Source: Olsenella massiliensis (lineage in GTDB: Bacteria; Actinomycetota; Coriobacteriia; Coriobacteriales; Atopobiaceae). Taken from it: 64,000 nt of DNA. A program made the position numbers and the translations under genes. How positions within the stretch are numbered: position 1 is the stretch's first letter; each line of letters begins with the position of its first letter. Of this stretch, positions 1-8,614 are shown one piece after another. The notes below the pieces were generated by a model, which was given only the letters and a program-made list of their open reading frames with translations, did not search any database and had not been told where the DNA came from. The stretch spans positions 124,001 through 188,000 of the forward strand of contig NZ_LN898209.1 of NCBI RefSeq assembly GCF_001457795.1, read 5' to 3'.

Positions 1-586
1 GGGTTGCGTCATCGGGGGAGAGGTCCACTATCACGGCATCGAGGTCAACAACGCCGAAACGGACACCTACGCGCTGCGCAAGCAGATCGGCATGGTGTTT
101 CAGCAGCCCAACCCCTTCCGCAAGTCCATCTACGAGAACGTTGCCTTCGCCCCGCGCTGCCACGGCATGACGAGGCGCTCCGAGCTTGACGAGCTCGTTC
201 GCAAGAGTCTGAGCGCCGCCGCCATCTGGGATGAGGTCAAGGACAAGCTGGGCAAGTCCGCCCTCGCGCTGTCGGGCGGCCAGCAGCAGCGCCTCTGCAT
301 CGCGCGTACCCTGGCCATGGAGCCCGACGTCGTCCTCATGGACGAGCCATGCTCGGCCCTGGACCCCATCGCCACCTTCGCCATCGAGGAGACCATTCGC
401 GACATGGCGGAGCGCGGCATCTGCGTGGTCATCGTCACGCATAACATGGAGCAGGCGGGTCGCGTGGCCGACCGCACGGCGTTCTTCCTGCTGGGTGACA
501 TGATAGAGTGCGGACCTACCGCCGAGCTCTTCGAGAGGCCCAAGGACAAGCGCCTCGAAGACTATCTGACGGGGAGGTTTGGCTAA
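1..586 (+). CDS. pstB: Phosphate ABC transporter ATPase PstB (5' end cut by window edge)
   Basis: This is the ATP-hydrolysing subunit of the high-affinity phosphate importer PstSCAB, acting on the cytoplasmic face of the membrane. The reading frame is open from base 2, so the start codon and Walker A lie outside the window. Visible are the Q-loop region ([10 protein letters not shown]), the ABC signature LSGGQQQR, Walker B ([12 protein letters not shown]) and the H-loop (VTHNME). The C-terminus EDYLTGRFG is typical of PstB. The stop codon overlaps the start of a second pstB (TAATG), so the two are translationally coupled. Identification is firm; only the N-terminal third is missing. Confidence 0.96.
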   Translation, partial: GCVIGGEVHYHGIEVNNAETDTYALRKQIGMVFQQPNPFRKSIYENVAFAPRCHGMTRRSELDELVRKSLSAAAIWDEVKDKLGKSALALSGGQQQRLCIARTLAMEPDVVLMDEPCSALDPIATFAIEETIRDMAERGICVVIVTHNMEQAGRVADRTAFFLLGDMIECGPTAELFERPKDKRLEDYLTGRFG

Positions 587-1335
587 TGGCCGAGAGCATG
601 TCAGTTGAGCATCTCAACCTATGGTATGGGGACAACCAGGCCCTGACGGACGTGAGCCTGGTGGCGCCCGCGAATGAGATCACGGCCTTCATCGGACCGT
701 CCGGCTGCGGCAAGTCCACGCTGCTGCGCTGCCTCAATCGGATGAACGACCGCATCGAGGGCTGTCGGGTGGAGGGCGTCGTGAGGCTGGGCGACGAGGA
801 CGTCTCGACCTCCGACGTCTACGCGCTCCGTCGCCGGGTGGGCATGGTCTTCCAGAAGCCCAACCCGTTTCCCCTGTCCATCTATGAGAACGTGGTCTAC
901 GGCCTCAGGCGGCAGGGGCACGCCAGAAAGGTCGAGCTCGATGAGGTCGTGGAGCGCACGCTGCAGAGCGTGGGGCTGTGGGACGAGGTCAAGGACAAGC
1001 TCGGCAAGTCGGGCCTCTCACTGTCGGGCGGCCAGGCCCAGCGCCTCTGCATAGCCCGCGCCATGGCGGTCAACCCCGACGTCCTGCTCATGGACGAGCC
1101 CACGAGCGCCCTCGACCCCATCTCCACCGCCATGGTGGAGGAGCTCGCCACGCAGATCGCCAAGGAGCACACGGTCGTCATTGTCACGCACAACATGCAG
1201 CAGGCGACGCGCATCTCACAAAAATGCGCCTTCTTCTACCTGGGCGAGCTCGTCGAGTTTGCCCCGACGGCTCAGCTCTTCTCGGCGCCCAGGGACAAGC
1301 GCACGGAAGACTATCTTACGGGAAGGTTTGGCTAA
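586..1335 (+). CDS. pstB: Phosphate ABC transporter ATPase PstB, second copy
   Basis: A complete 249-residue PstB. Walker [10 protein letters not shown] is at residues 37-45, followed by [11 protein letters not shown], the signature LSGGQAQR, Walker [12 protein letters not shown], the H-loop VTHNMQ and the same C-terminal EDYLTGRFG as its neighbour. I place the start at ATG 586, which overlaps the stop of the first pstB, rather than at a longer in-frame upstream start that would lie inside that gene. The ATG of phoU overlaps its own stop in the same TAATG arrangement. Tandem pstB genes are known in some Firmicutes, where the two proteins may form a heterodimer; that role here is inference. 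Confidence 0.96.
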   Translation: MAESMSVEHLNLWYGDNQALTDVSLVAPANEITAFIGPSGCGKSTLLRCLNRMNDRIEGCRVEGVVRLGDEDVSTSDVYALRRRVGMVFQKPNPFPLSIYENVVYGLRRQGHARKVELDEVVERTLQSVGLWDEVKDKLGKSGLSLSGGQAQRLCIARAMAVNPDVLLMDEPTSALDPISTAMVEELATQIAKEHTVVIVTHNMQQATRISQKCAFFYLGELVEFAPTAQLFSAPRDKRTEDYLTGRFG

Positions 1336-2006
1336 TGAGGACCAGGACTTCGTATCTCAAGCAGCTTGACAAGCTCGGGCGTCACGTGTCCGCCCTGGGC
1401 AAGGGCGTCGTCGACAGCATTCGCGACACGGGATTTGCCATCTCGGAGGGCAACGAGGAGGCCGCCCAGGAGGTCATCGACGGGCATTCGGTGAGCGAGC
1501 ATCTGCACCGCTCCATCGAGGACTCCTGCATGAACATCATGCTTCTGCAGTCGCCCATGGCAAGCGACCTGCGCATGGTCACGGCCACGTTCCGCGCCAT
1601 CAGCGACCTGGCGCGCATCGAGGAGATGGCGTACGAGACGGCCTTGCTCTCGCAGGAGACTGACCTCACGCTCGCTCCCGCGTTTGCCCAACAGCTGGGT
1701 GACATGTCACAGCGCGCTGCTACAATGCTCGAAAGGGCAATGGAGGCGTTCAACTCCTCGGACGTCGAGGGCGCCGAATCGGTGTTCCTGATGGATGACG
1801 CCGTGGACAAGATCTTTGACGCGGTCCGCGCCGACATCATCACCCTGCTGCGCCAGGGGGATGATGCCGCGACCATCGCGCCGGAGCTGCTCACCATCGC
1901 CAAGTACTACGAGCGCATGGGTGATCATGCGCAGAGCATCTGCGACTGGGCCATCTTCCGCGCCACCGGCGAGTATCGCGGAAGGTTCATGGTGGAAGAG
2001 GAGTAG
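1335..2006 (+). CDS. phoU: Phosphate signalling protein PhoU
   Basis: A 223-residue all-helical PhoU. In the family it links Pst transporter status to the PhoR kinase and represses the Pho response when phosphate is plentiful. The duplicated PhoU fold is visible: an N-terminal repeat (about residues 15-105) and a second repeat (about 115-215). The conserved ERMGDHAQSICDWA segment near the end is a metal-binding PhoU motif. The start ATG overlaps the stop of the second pstB. The two-component genes follow three bases downstream, so the set is one operon for phosphate uptake and its control. Confidence 0.95.
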   Translation: MRTRTSYLKQLDKLGRHVSALGKGVVDSIRDTGFAISEGNEEAAQEVIDGHSVSEHLHRSIEDSCMNIMLLQSPMASDLRMVTATFRAISDLARIEEMAYETALLSQETDLTLAPAFAQQLGDMSQRAATMLERAMEAFNSSDVEGAESVFLMDDAVDKIFDAVRADIITLLRQGDDAATIAPELLTIAKYYERMGDHAQSICDWAIFRATGEYRGRFMVEEE

Positions 2007-2008
2007 CG

Positions 2009-2692
2009 TTGGCGCTGGTCTATTACGTCGAGGATGACGACAACATTCGTGACCTCTCGATCTACGCGCTGAGGCAGGCCGGCGTCGAGGCGCACGGCTT
2101 CACGGACGACGACGAGTTTCGTCGCGCCTGCACCGAGCGCCTGCCTGACGCCGTGCTCCTTGACATCATGCTCCCCGGAACCGACGGCCTCCAGATCTTG
2201 GGGCGCATCCGGCAGACTGCGGGCCTCTCCAAGGTCCCGGTGATGATGCTCACCGCCAAGGACACGGAGCTTGACACCGTTCGGGCGCTGGATAACGGCG
2301 CGGACGACTACCTGGCCAAGCCCTTTGGCATGATGGAGATGGTCTCGCGGGTCAAAGCCCTGCTCAGACGCTCCGGCGTGAGCCGCACGGAGAAGTCCGC
2401 CGAGATGCTCGTCATAGGCCCCATCGTCCTGTGGCCCAGTCGCCGCGAGGCGACGATGGAAGGCAAGGACCTGCAGCTGACCATGCGAGAGTTTGACCTT
2501 CTGGAGTTTCTCATGCGCTCGCCCGACGAGGTCTTCACGCGCGAGACGCTGCTGCAGCGCGTGTGGGGCTGGGATTTTGACGGGGGCTCGCGTACCGTTG
2601 ACGTGCATGTTCAGCAGGTGCGCTCCAAGCTGGGCGACTGTGCGCGCCTCATCGAGACGGTCAGGGGCGTGGGCTATCGGATGCGCGGATAG
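2009..2692 (+). CDS. phoB: OmpR/PhoB-family response regulator
   Basis: A two-component response regulator of 227 residues. The receiver domain (about 1-120) has the acidic pocket VEDDD near residue 8, phospho-acceptor D52 in LLDIMLPG, the switch Thr in MMLTAKD and the conserved Lys in AKPFG. A winged-helix DNA-binding domain (about 130-225) follows, with the RTVDVHVQQVRSKLG recognition-helix region and the terminal GVGYRM. The start is TTG at 2009, preceded by a GAGGAG ribosome site. Because it follows pstB-phoU and precedes a PhoR-type kinase, its targets are most likely the phosphate-starvation genes. The name rests on this context. Confidence 0.9.
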   Translation: MALVYYVEDDDNIRDLSIYALRQAGVEAHGFTDDDEFRRACTERLPDAVLLDIMLPGTDGLQILGRIRQTAGLSKVPVMMLTAKDTELDTVRALDNGADDYLAKPFGMMEMVSRVKALLRRSGVSRTEKSAEMLVIGPIVLWPSRREATMEGKDLQLTMREFDLLEFLMRSPDEVFTRETLLQRVWGWDFDGGSRTVDVHVQQVRSKLGDCARLIETVRGVGYRMRG

Positions 2693-2695
2693 GCC

Positions 2696-4213
2696 GTGCG
2701 CGGCATGAGGGTGGACACGACGGGTGGGCTGGGCGCGCGCGATCATGCTACGCCCGCCCGCCTGCGCGACTCTGCGGCGCTACTGCTTCCCGTCCGGCGG
2801 GCGATCTCGCTCAGGGACCGCATCTTCTGGGCGCTTGCGTCTGTCTCGGTTCTGGCGTCGCTGCTCGTGACCATCGCCTCCGCCTACGTGCTGCAGGCGA
2901 CGCTGACGATTGACGCCCATGCGACGCTGTCGCGCGAGTGCAGGATCATCGGGTCGGTGCTCGACGACTCGGCCGACGCCGTGCGGACGCTTTCGACGAT
3001 GATGCTGGGCAACGAGCGTTCCACCCTCATCGCGCCTGACGGCACGGTGCTCTTTGACAGCATGACGGACGCCGCCGACCTGCCTAACCATGCGGGTCGT
3101 TCCGAGGTTGCCGACGCCCTTGCGGCGGGCAGCGGATCGTCCGACCGCAAGAGCCAGACGGTGGGCTACGTCTCGATCTACGAGGCGATCAGACTGGCGG
3201 ACGGCAGCGTCCTGCGCCTGTCAGAAGACCGTGCCGGCGCCATGGCCCTCCTCTGGTCGAGCCTTGCGTGGATCGTCGGCATCCTCGCGGGGCTTGTGAC
3301 GCTGAGCTGGTTCACGTCGCTGTTCCTCTCACGCCGCCTCATCAGGCCCGTGCTCCGAATCGACCCGGCGCGGCCCGACTGCCAGGCGCCGTATCGGGAG
3401 CTCGAGCCCCTGGTGCAGCGCCTGAGCAGCCAGCAGGAGCTTCTCGAGGAGCAGATGGAGCGGCTGCGCGACATCGACAGCATGCGCAGGGAGTTCACGG
3501 CAAACGTGACGCATGAGCTCAAGACGCCCATCTCGTCCATCATGGGGGCCTCCGAGCTCATTCGCGACGGCATCGTCCGCCCTGAGGACGTTCGCGGGTT
3601 CGCGCGGCGCATCAACAGCGACGCGCAGCGGCTTTCGTCGCTTGTCTCTGACATTTTGACCCTCTCGAAGCTGGACGAGTCGGAGCGGTCGCTGGACCTG
3701 ACGGCACTGGGCAGCTCCTCTCCCTGCGACCTGTACGAGGTGGCTCGTGACGCGTGTTCCCGCCTGCAGCCAAAGGCGGACGCGGCGCGGGTGTCGCTTT
3801 GGCTGGAGGGGGGTCCCACCGTGGTGACAGGCTACCCGCGGCTTGTGGACGAGATGGTCAGCAACCTGGTGGAGAACGCTATCAGGTACAACGTGCCGGG
3901 CGGCTCGGTGACCATGCGGGTGGGCATGCGCGGGCATGCCCCCACCGTCAGCGTCAGGGACACGGGTGTGGGCATTGCCCCCGAGAACCAGGAGAAGGTG
4001 TTCGAGAGGTTCTTCCGCGTCGATAGGAGCAGGTCGAGGGCGAGCGGCGGCACCGGTCTGGGGCTGGCCATCGTGAAGCACGTTGCCAACGTGCACGGCG
4101 CGAAGCTGTCCCTCAAGAGCAGGCCTGGCAAGGGGACCACCATAACGGTCGTCTTTCCTGCGTCGACGGACACCCAGGGCTCGCAAGATGCGCAGGGGGC
4201 GCCCGAAGCGTAA
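2696..4213 (+). CDS. phoR: Phosphate-regulon sensor histidine kinase PhoR-type
   Basis: A membrane sensor kinase of 505 residues. A first membrane helix lies near residues 45-65, a short extracytoplasmic domain follows, and a second helix lies near 182-204, followed by a HAMP-like linker. The dimerisation domain carries the phospho-accepting His273 in THELKTP. The ATPase domain shows the N-box VSNLVENAIRYN, the G1 box DTGVGIAPENQ, FERFFRVD and the G2 box GGTGLGLAIVKH. The likely start is GTG 2696; an in-frame ATG lies three codons later. It closes the operon pstB-pstB-phoU-regulator-kinase. Partner choice is inferred from the adjacency. Confidence 0.92.
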   Translation: MRGMRVDTTGGLGARDHATPARLRDSAALLLPVRRAISLRDRIFWALASVSVLASLLVTIASAYVLQATLTIDAHATLSRECRIIGSVLDDSADAVRTLSTMMLGNERSTLIAPDGTVLFDSMTDAADLPNHAGRSEVADALAAGSGSSDRKSQTVGYVSIYEAIRLADGSVLRLSEDRAGAMALLWSSLAWIVGILAGLVTLSWFTSLFLSRRLIRPVLRIDPARPDCQAPYRELEPLVQRLSSQQELLEEQMERLRDIDSMRREFTANVTHELKTPISSIMGASELIRDGIVRPEDVRGFARRINSDAQRLSSLVSDILTLSKLDESERSLDLTALGSSSPCDLYEVARDACSRLQPKADAARVSLWLEGGPTVVTGYPRLVDEMVSNLVENAIRYNVPGGSVTMRVGMRGHAPTVSVRDTGVGIAPENQEKVFERFFRVDRSRSRASGGTGLGLAIVKHVANVHGAKLSLKSRPGKGTTITVVFPASTDTQGSQDAQGAPEA

Positions 4214-4433
4214 GGCACGATGCGGCTCGACCCGACGGTCTCGTTGACTCCTGCGCCGATGGGGGCTTTGCCTGCGTCGGGATGATCGCGGGGCCGTCCC
4301 TGCGCGCGCCCACAAGCCGCCCAACAATTCTGACGTGCGCCTTACCAGGACGTAACGTTGGTCCCCTATGGTTAAGGCGTGCAAAAGGCAGGCCTTGATG
4401 GGCCGGGCATCGTCGCGCGAAAGGAGGCGTCGC

Positions 4434-4634
4434 ATGTCAGAGACTCAACGTAGCGTCATCTTCGTCGTGGTGTACTTCGTGCTGCTGGCAGGCATCTTTG
4501 TGCGTGACTGGCTGTCTGAGAGAAGCCAGGCTGGCGCGCCGTCGCAGACACGGGACCATTCGGCCGGCGAGCAGCGCCGCGTCGCGCGGTCGTCAGGAAG
4601 CCACGGTGCGTCGAGCATGATCGCGCTCGGCTAG
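4434..4634 (+). CDS. Small single-helix membrane protein, unknown function
   Basis: A 66-residue protein. I chose ATG 4434 because a strong AAGGAGG ribosome site ends seven bases before it; the longer in-frame start at 4368 has none. A hydrophobic helix covers about residues 8-25 (VIFVVVYFVLLAGIF), and a polar, Ser/Arg-rich tail follows. I do not recognise the family. It lies 220 bp after the sensor kinase in the same direction and could be a late member of that operon or an independent gene. Confidence 0.55.
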   Translation: MSETQRSVIFVVVYFVLLAGIFVRDWLSERSQAGAPSQTRDHSAGEQRRVARSSGSHGASSMIALG

Positions 4635-4790
4635 GCATGCGACAGCCCTCTCGCGGGGCCTAGCTCGCCCGCAGGGTGACGGGTGCCGTCTCAGTGTGTA
4701 CGTTTGGACGGGTCTTGATAACCGGATCCTGGGCAAACGCAAACGTTAGCCTTCGCAACGTACGCTTTGAGCGGCAGGGGGCACGTAGAG

Positions 4791-4827
4791 GGGGCGGGGG
4801 CGCGCCGGTTTGGCATGCCCCCGCCCC
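4791..4827. terminator. GC-rich inverted repeat between the pho operon and metQ
   Basis: Perfect 11-bp arms (4791-4801 and 4817-4827, GGGGCGGGGGC) enclose a 15-base loop. The repeat lies between convergent genes and can serve as a terminator for either side. There is no clear U-run, so termination is inferred from the stem and position. Confidence 0.5.
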
Positions 4828-4882
4828 TGTGACATCACTCCGCCCGGAGGTCCGCCTCGTGCGCCGATTGGCGCACGGCGTT

Positions 4883-5722
4883 CTAGAAGGCGGGCAGGAC
4901 GTCCTTGTCAAAGGTCTCGGAGAGGTACTTCTTGAAGTCATCCGAGGTCAGCACCGCAACCAGGGCCTTGATGCGCTCGTCGTCCTTGTTGGCGGGCGTG
5001 GTGACGAGGTAGTTGGCATACTGCTTGACAGCGACGCCTTCGGCGGACTCCACGACGAGGGCGTCACTCACGTGCAGCCCGGCGTCGATGGCGTAGTTGC
5101 CGTTGATGACGGCAAAGTTAACGTCCTGGAGCTGACGCGGCACCGCGGCCGCCTCCACCTCCACAAGCGTCACGTTGTGGGGGTTCTCGGCCACGTCGGC
5201 GGCGGTGGACTCCAGGTTGTTGGGGTCCTTGAGCGTGATGATGCCCGCCTGCTGCAGCAGAAGCAGGGCGCGGCCCTCGTTGGTGGGGTCGTTGGGGACG
5301 GCAATCTGTGCCCCGTCGGTGATGCCAGCGAGGTCCTTTGACGTGCCGGGGTAGATGCCAAAGGGCTCGTAGTGAATCGCGGCCACGCCCACAAGGTCGG
5401 TGCCGTTCTCCTTGTTGTAGTTGTCAAGGTACTTGATGTGCTGGTAGTAGTTGGCGTCCACCTCACCCGATGAGGTCACCTGGTTGGGAATGATGTAGTC
5501 CGTGTATTCCTTCACCACAAGCTCGATGTTCTGGTCCTTGAGCCTAGGAGCGGCAAAGGCGGTGAGGATCTCGGCGTGCGGCGAGGGGGAGGCGGCGACC
5601 TTGAGCGTCTTCTGCTCCGTGGAGCCGGCAGCGGCAGATGAAGCGCCAGTGCCGCAGGCCGCCAGCGCGCCGGCGGACAGGACGAGGGCGGATGCGGACA
5701 GGAAGTTCCTTCTGGAGATCAT
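4883..5722 (-). CDS. metQ: Methionine ABC transporter substrate-binding lipoprotein MetQ
   Basis: A NlpA/MetQ-family lipoprotein of 279 residues that captures methionine outside the cell for the MetNI importer. The N-terminus is a lipoprotein signal with SRRNFL, a hydrophobic stretch and the lipobox LAAC, giving lipidated Cys23. The mature part has typical family segments: ASPSPHAEIL, YTDYIIPNQVTSSGEVDANYYQHI, PFGIYPG, IAVPNDPTNEGRALLLLQQAGII and FAVINGNYAIDAGL. It is the last gene of metN-metI-metQ. Substrate specificity is assigned from family and gene order; related proteins can prefer D-methionine or derivatives. Confidence 0.94.
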   Translation of the reverse strand: MISRRNFLSASALVLSAGALAACGTGASSAAAGSTEQKTLKVAASPSPHAEILTAFAAPRLKDQNIELVVKEYTDYIIPNQVTSSGEVDANYYQHIKYLDNYNKENGTDLVGVAAIHYEPFGIYPGTSKDLAGITDGAQIAVPNDPTNEGRALLLLQQAGIITLKDPNNLESTAADVAENPHNVTLVEVEAAAVPRQLQDVNFAVINGNYAIDAGLHVSDALVVESAEGVAVKQYANYLVTTPANKDDERIKALVAVLTSDDFKKYLSETFDKDVLPAF

Positions 5723-5823
5723 GACGAATCCTTTCGTGTGAGGGGGCCTCCGGAGACTCCGGTGGCCAAGATGCCTGGTGGGTTGTAAGGGCTGCCGATA
5801 AGCGGTGGGTAGGAACCTGGTTC

Positions 5824-6498
5824 CTAGCGGTGGTCGATGTGCTTCGCGATAAGGTCGCAGCTGCTCTGGATGACCTGAACGACAACGACGAGCAGGACGA
5901 TGGTGGCAATCATGGCCTGGTCCTCGTAGCGATAGTAGCCGTAGCGGATGGCGATGTCGCCCAGGCCCCCCGCGCCGACTGCGCCGGCGATGGCCGTGTA
6001 GCCCAGGACCGAGATGAGGGTGATGGACACCCCGCGCACGATGGAGGGCATGGCCTCGGGCAAAAGCGCAGAGAGCACAATCCTCGGCAGGGAGGCGCCG
6101 CAGGCCTCGGCAGCCTCGATGGCGTCACGCGGCACCTCGTTCAGCGACTGCTCGATCATGCGGGCGACGAAGGGGGCGGCCGAGAGGACGAGCGGGAAGA
6201 TGACGCCGCGCACGCCGATGGTGGTGCCGACGAGAGCCTTGGTCACGGGCATGACCGAGACCAGCAGGATGATGAACGGTATGGAACGGGTCATGTTGAC
6301 GACCCAGCCGAGCACCGCGTTGACGGCGCGATGGGGGCGCAGGCTTTCCGGCGCCGTCACGTAGAGGATGACGCCGATGACGAGGCCCAACAGGTAGGCG
6401 ATCGTTGTGGAGAAGAACAGCATGGCGAGGGTGTCCAGGAGGCCCTGACCTAGAAGCGGGCCAAACGTCGCGAAGAGGTTGCCCATGACCTTACTCAT
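5824..6498 (-). CDS. metI: Methionine ABC transporter permease MetI
   Basis: A 224-residue integral membrane subunit of the MetNIQ importer. About five hydrophobic helices are visible. The EAA coupling loop occurs as EVPRDAIEAAEACGASLPRIVLSALLPEA near residues 120-150, the segment that contacts the ATPase. Its ATG overlaps the last codons of metN by 8 bp, and metQ starts about 100 bp downstream. Length and gene order match the family. Confidence 0.94.
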   Translation of the reverse strand: MSKVMGNLFATFGPLLGQGLLDTLAMLFFSTTIAYLLGLVIGVILYVTAPESLRPHRAVNAVLGWVVNMTRSIPFIILLVSVMPVTKALVGTTIGVRGVIFPLVLSAAPFVARMIEQSLNEVPRDAIEAAEACGASLPRIVLSALLPEAMPSIVRGVSITLISVLGYTAIAGAVGAGGLGDIAIRYGYYRYEDQAMIATIVLLVVVVQVIQSSCDLIAKHIDHR

Positions 6499-7240
6499 CC
6501 CAGCTCACCTGCCCCAGAAGCGCCTTGGTCGTCTCGTGCTGCGGGTGGGCAAAGACCTCGTCCACCGTGCCCGCCTCGACGACCGTGCCGCGCACGAGTA
6601 CCGCGACGTCCTTGCAGATGTCGCGCACCACGCTCATGGAGTGCGTGATCACCACCAGGGTGACGCCCGTCTCTCGGTTGATCTTCTTGAGCAGCGAGAG
6701 GACCGATGCCGTGCTGGCGGGGTCCAGGGCGCTCGTCGCCTCGTCGCAGAGGATGTACTCGGGCTCGCAGGCGAGGGCGCGGGCGATGGCGACGCGCTGC
6801 TTCTGGCCGCCCGAGAGTTGCGCGGGATAGGACGAGGCCTTGTCGGCCAGACCCACCTCGTCAAGAAGCGCGCGGGCGCGACGACGGTTTTCCTCGGTGA
6901 CCCTGCCCGTGCCGGCCAGGAAGGGAAAGCACACGTTCTCCAGGGCCGTCTTCTGGGCGAGAAGCCCGAAGCCCTGGAAGATCATCGCGACGCGGCGACG
7001 ATAGGAGCGCAGGTCGCTGCCCGTGAGCCCCGTCACGTCGATGCCGTCGACCACGACTTTGCCCGACGTGGGGCGCTCAAGGAGGTTGATGCAGCGCACC
7101 AGCGTTGACTTGCCGGCGCCGGAGATGCCGATGATGCCAAACACGTCGCCGTTGGGAATGTCCAGCGAGACGTTTGACAGGGCATGGTCGCCACCGCCGT
7201 CGGCTCCGTAGACCTTTGTTAGTTGTTGCAGGGAAATCAA
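6491..7240 (-). CDS. metN: Methionine ABC transporter ATPase MetN, short form
   Basis: The ATPase of the methionine importer. Walker A GISGAGKST, signature LSGGQKQR, Walker B ILCDEATSALDP and H-loop VITHSM are all present. I place the start at the TTG at 7240 (LISLQQLTKVYG), with GGAG eight bases upstream; the open frame runs further, but the extra 56 residues are Arg/Pro-rich and not ABC-like. The protein ends soon after the H-loop region at 249 residues. The C-terminal NIL/ACT-like methionine-sensing domain of E. coli-type MetN (about 340 residues) is therefore absent. Confidence 0.92.
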   Translation of the reverse strand: MISLQQLTKVYGADGGGDHALSNVSLDIPNGDVFGIIGISGAGKSTLVRCINLLERPTSGKVVVDGIDVTGLTGSDLRSYRRRVAMIFQGFGLLAQKTALENVCFPFLAGTGRVTEENRRRARALLDEVGLADKASSYPAQLSGGQKQRVAIARALACEPEYILCDEATSALDPASTASVLSLLKKINRETGVTLVVITHSMSVVRDICKDVAVLVRGTVVEAGTVDEVFAHPQHETTKALLGQVSWDE

Positions 7241-7468
7241 GACACGTCTCCGCTCGATACGGCATGGCAGAAGGTCGCCGCCTGCCAGCGGCGACTCAAT
7301 GGGAACGCCCGGTCCTCCCTTGCGGCGGTCGCCTAAAGGAGGTGCCCGGGCTTGGGCATCTGCATGGCGGCCGTTGCCGTCGCGGGGGCGATATGTCCTC
7401 TGATCCAACGCATGCCGTCTACTCTAGCGGGAGCGTAAATTGCGAGTCAATGCATAGCACTACATCTG

Positions 7469-8428
7469 TTATCGCATGCTGGTTATCGATATAGACGATA
7501 ATGAACGATCGACCCCGGCCGTGTCGCCCGCGTCGCGTCCGTCGGCCCCGTGGCGCCTATACGCGCCGGGGGAGATGCCAAAGCGCCCCTTGAACCTGCG
7601 GATGAAGTACGAGAGGCTCTCGAACCCGCAGCGCGCGGCTATGACGCTTACCGGCTCCTCGGAGCGTCTGAGCAGGTGGCTCGCTGCGGTGAGCCGATAC
7701 TCCGTGAGATAGCTGACGAACGACTGGCCCGTCTCGTGCCGGAAGCTGCGCATGAGATGCGCCTTGCTGTAACCGGCGACCTTGGCCGCGTCCTCGACGG
7801 TGAGACGCTCCCCGTAGCGCTCCCGCACGAGCTCGAGGACGGCACGCATGCGGTCGGCGGAGGCGCGACGCGGGCGTGGGGACGCTGCGCCCCCGTGCAG
7901 GTATATGGCGCGGAGCAGCAGCAGCAGCTCGCTCTTGACCACGAGGGAGTAGCCCGGCGCGCACGTTTCGCAGGCGCGGTCGGCGGCGTCGAGAGCGGCG
8001 CGGGCCTCGGCTTCGAGGGGGCTTCGCTCGATCAGGGGGCAGGGCAGCCGTATGGTCCCCGCGCGCAGCGGCGCCACGACGTTCTCGGCGAACCACGCGT
8101 CATTTGGCCCTCCTCCCAGCATGGACAGGGAGAATATGATGTTCTCGTACTCCATGCGCTGGCCCCGCGCGCCGTCGATGGCGTGAATCTGGCCGGGAGT
8201 CACCACGACGATCGAGCCTGCCTGCACGGGATGGCTCTCGAAGTCCACGGAGACGACGCCCGAGCCCCTCTTGACGTAGATGACCTCCATCTGCTCGTGC
8301 CAGTGGGGAGCCACGCGCTCGAAGTCAAGCGGGATGGTGCAGAGGTAGGTGTCATAGGGAAAGCCGGGCTGCTCGTGGAGGCGCGTCTCCTGGTACTGGC
8401 TGTACTCGTCGAAGCCATCGGCGGCCAT
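7469..8428 (-). CDS. AraC-family transcriptional regulator with N-terminal cupin
   Basis: A 319-residue regulator. The N-terminal half is a cupin-like sensory domain (about residues 25-120; HWHEQMEVIYVKRG and GSIVVVTPGQIHAI are its two cupin motifs). The C-terminal 100 residues form the double helix-turn-helix (LTVEDAAKVAGYSKAHLMRSFRHETG, then SVIAARCGFESLSYFIRRFKGRFGISPGAYRR). The start is ATG 8428, with GGAGGGA seven bases upstream, in preference to a longer start at 8509. It is transcribed away from glycogen phosphorylase. Members with this layout usually respond to sugars; the ligand is unknown. Confidence 0.9.
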   Translation of the reverse strand: MAADGFDEYSQYQETRLHEQPGFPYDTYLCTIPLDFERVAPHWHEQMEVIYVKRGSGVVSVDFESHPVQAGSIVVVTPGQIHAIDGARGQRMEYENIIFSLSMLGGGPNDAWFAENVVAPLRAGTIRLPCPLIERSPLEAEARAALDAADRACETCAPGYSLVVKSELLLLLRAIYLHGGAASPRPRRASADRMRAVLELVRERYGERLTVEDAAKVAGYSKAHLMRSFRHETGQSFVSYLTEYRLTAASHLLRRSEEPVSVIAARCGFESLSYFIRRFKGRFGISPGAYRRHGADGRDAGDTAGVDRSLSSISITSMR

Positions 8429-8467
8429 GTCGTCTCCCTCCAAAGGGACGTTTTCTTTCCACGGATC

Positions 8468-8492
8468 GATATTGCTTGTATTGTGCAATATC
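8468..8492. promoter_or_regulatory. Inverted repeat in the araC-glgP intergenic region (operator candidate)
   Basis: Perfect 8-bp arms GATATTGC (8468-8475) and GCAATATC (8485-8492) are separated by 9 bases. The site lies 40 bp upstream of the regulator start, in the 186-bp divergent region before glgP. It is AT-rich in a GC-rich setting, as expected for a protein-binding site. Binding by the adjacent regulator is inference. Confidence 0.45.
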
Positions 8493-8614
8493 GCGCCGCT
8501 CTGGTGCAAGAAATGTATCCCCTTAAGCTTCTATAGTTCAGTTAACGCATAATCGCTCGAACGCTTGGAGGGACGGCCGCCGCCGGCGCGCCGCCCAAGG
8601 GAGGGAACACGACC

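Noticed and set aside
7241-7468. Possible SAM riboswitch in the metN leader
   Set aside because: A GGCAAC stretch and some stems occur on the minus strand, but the conserved SAM-I core (GGAGGGA, GATGAA, GGTGCTAATTCC) and SAM-IV patterns could not be found. A covariance-model search would settle it.
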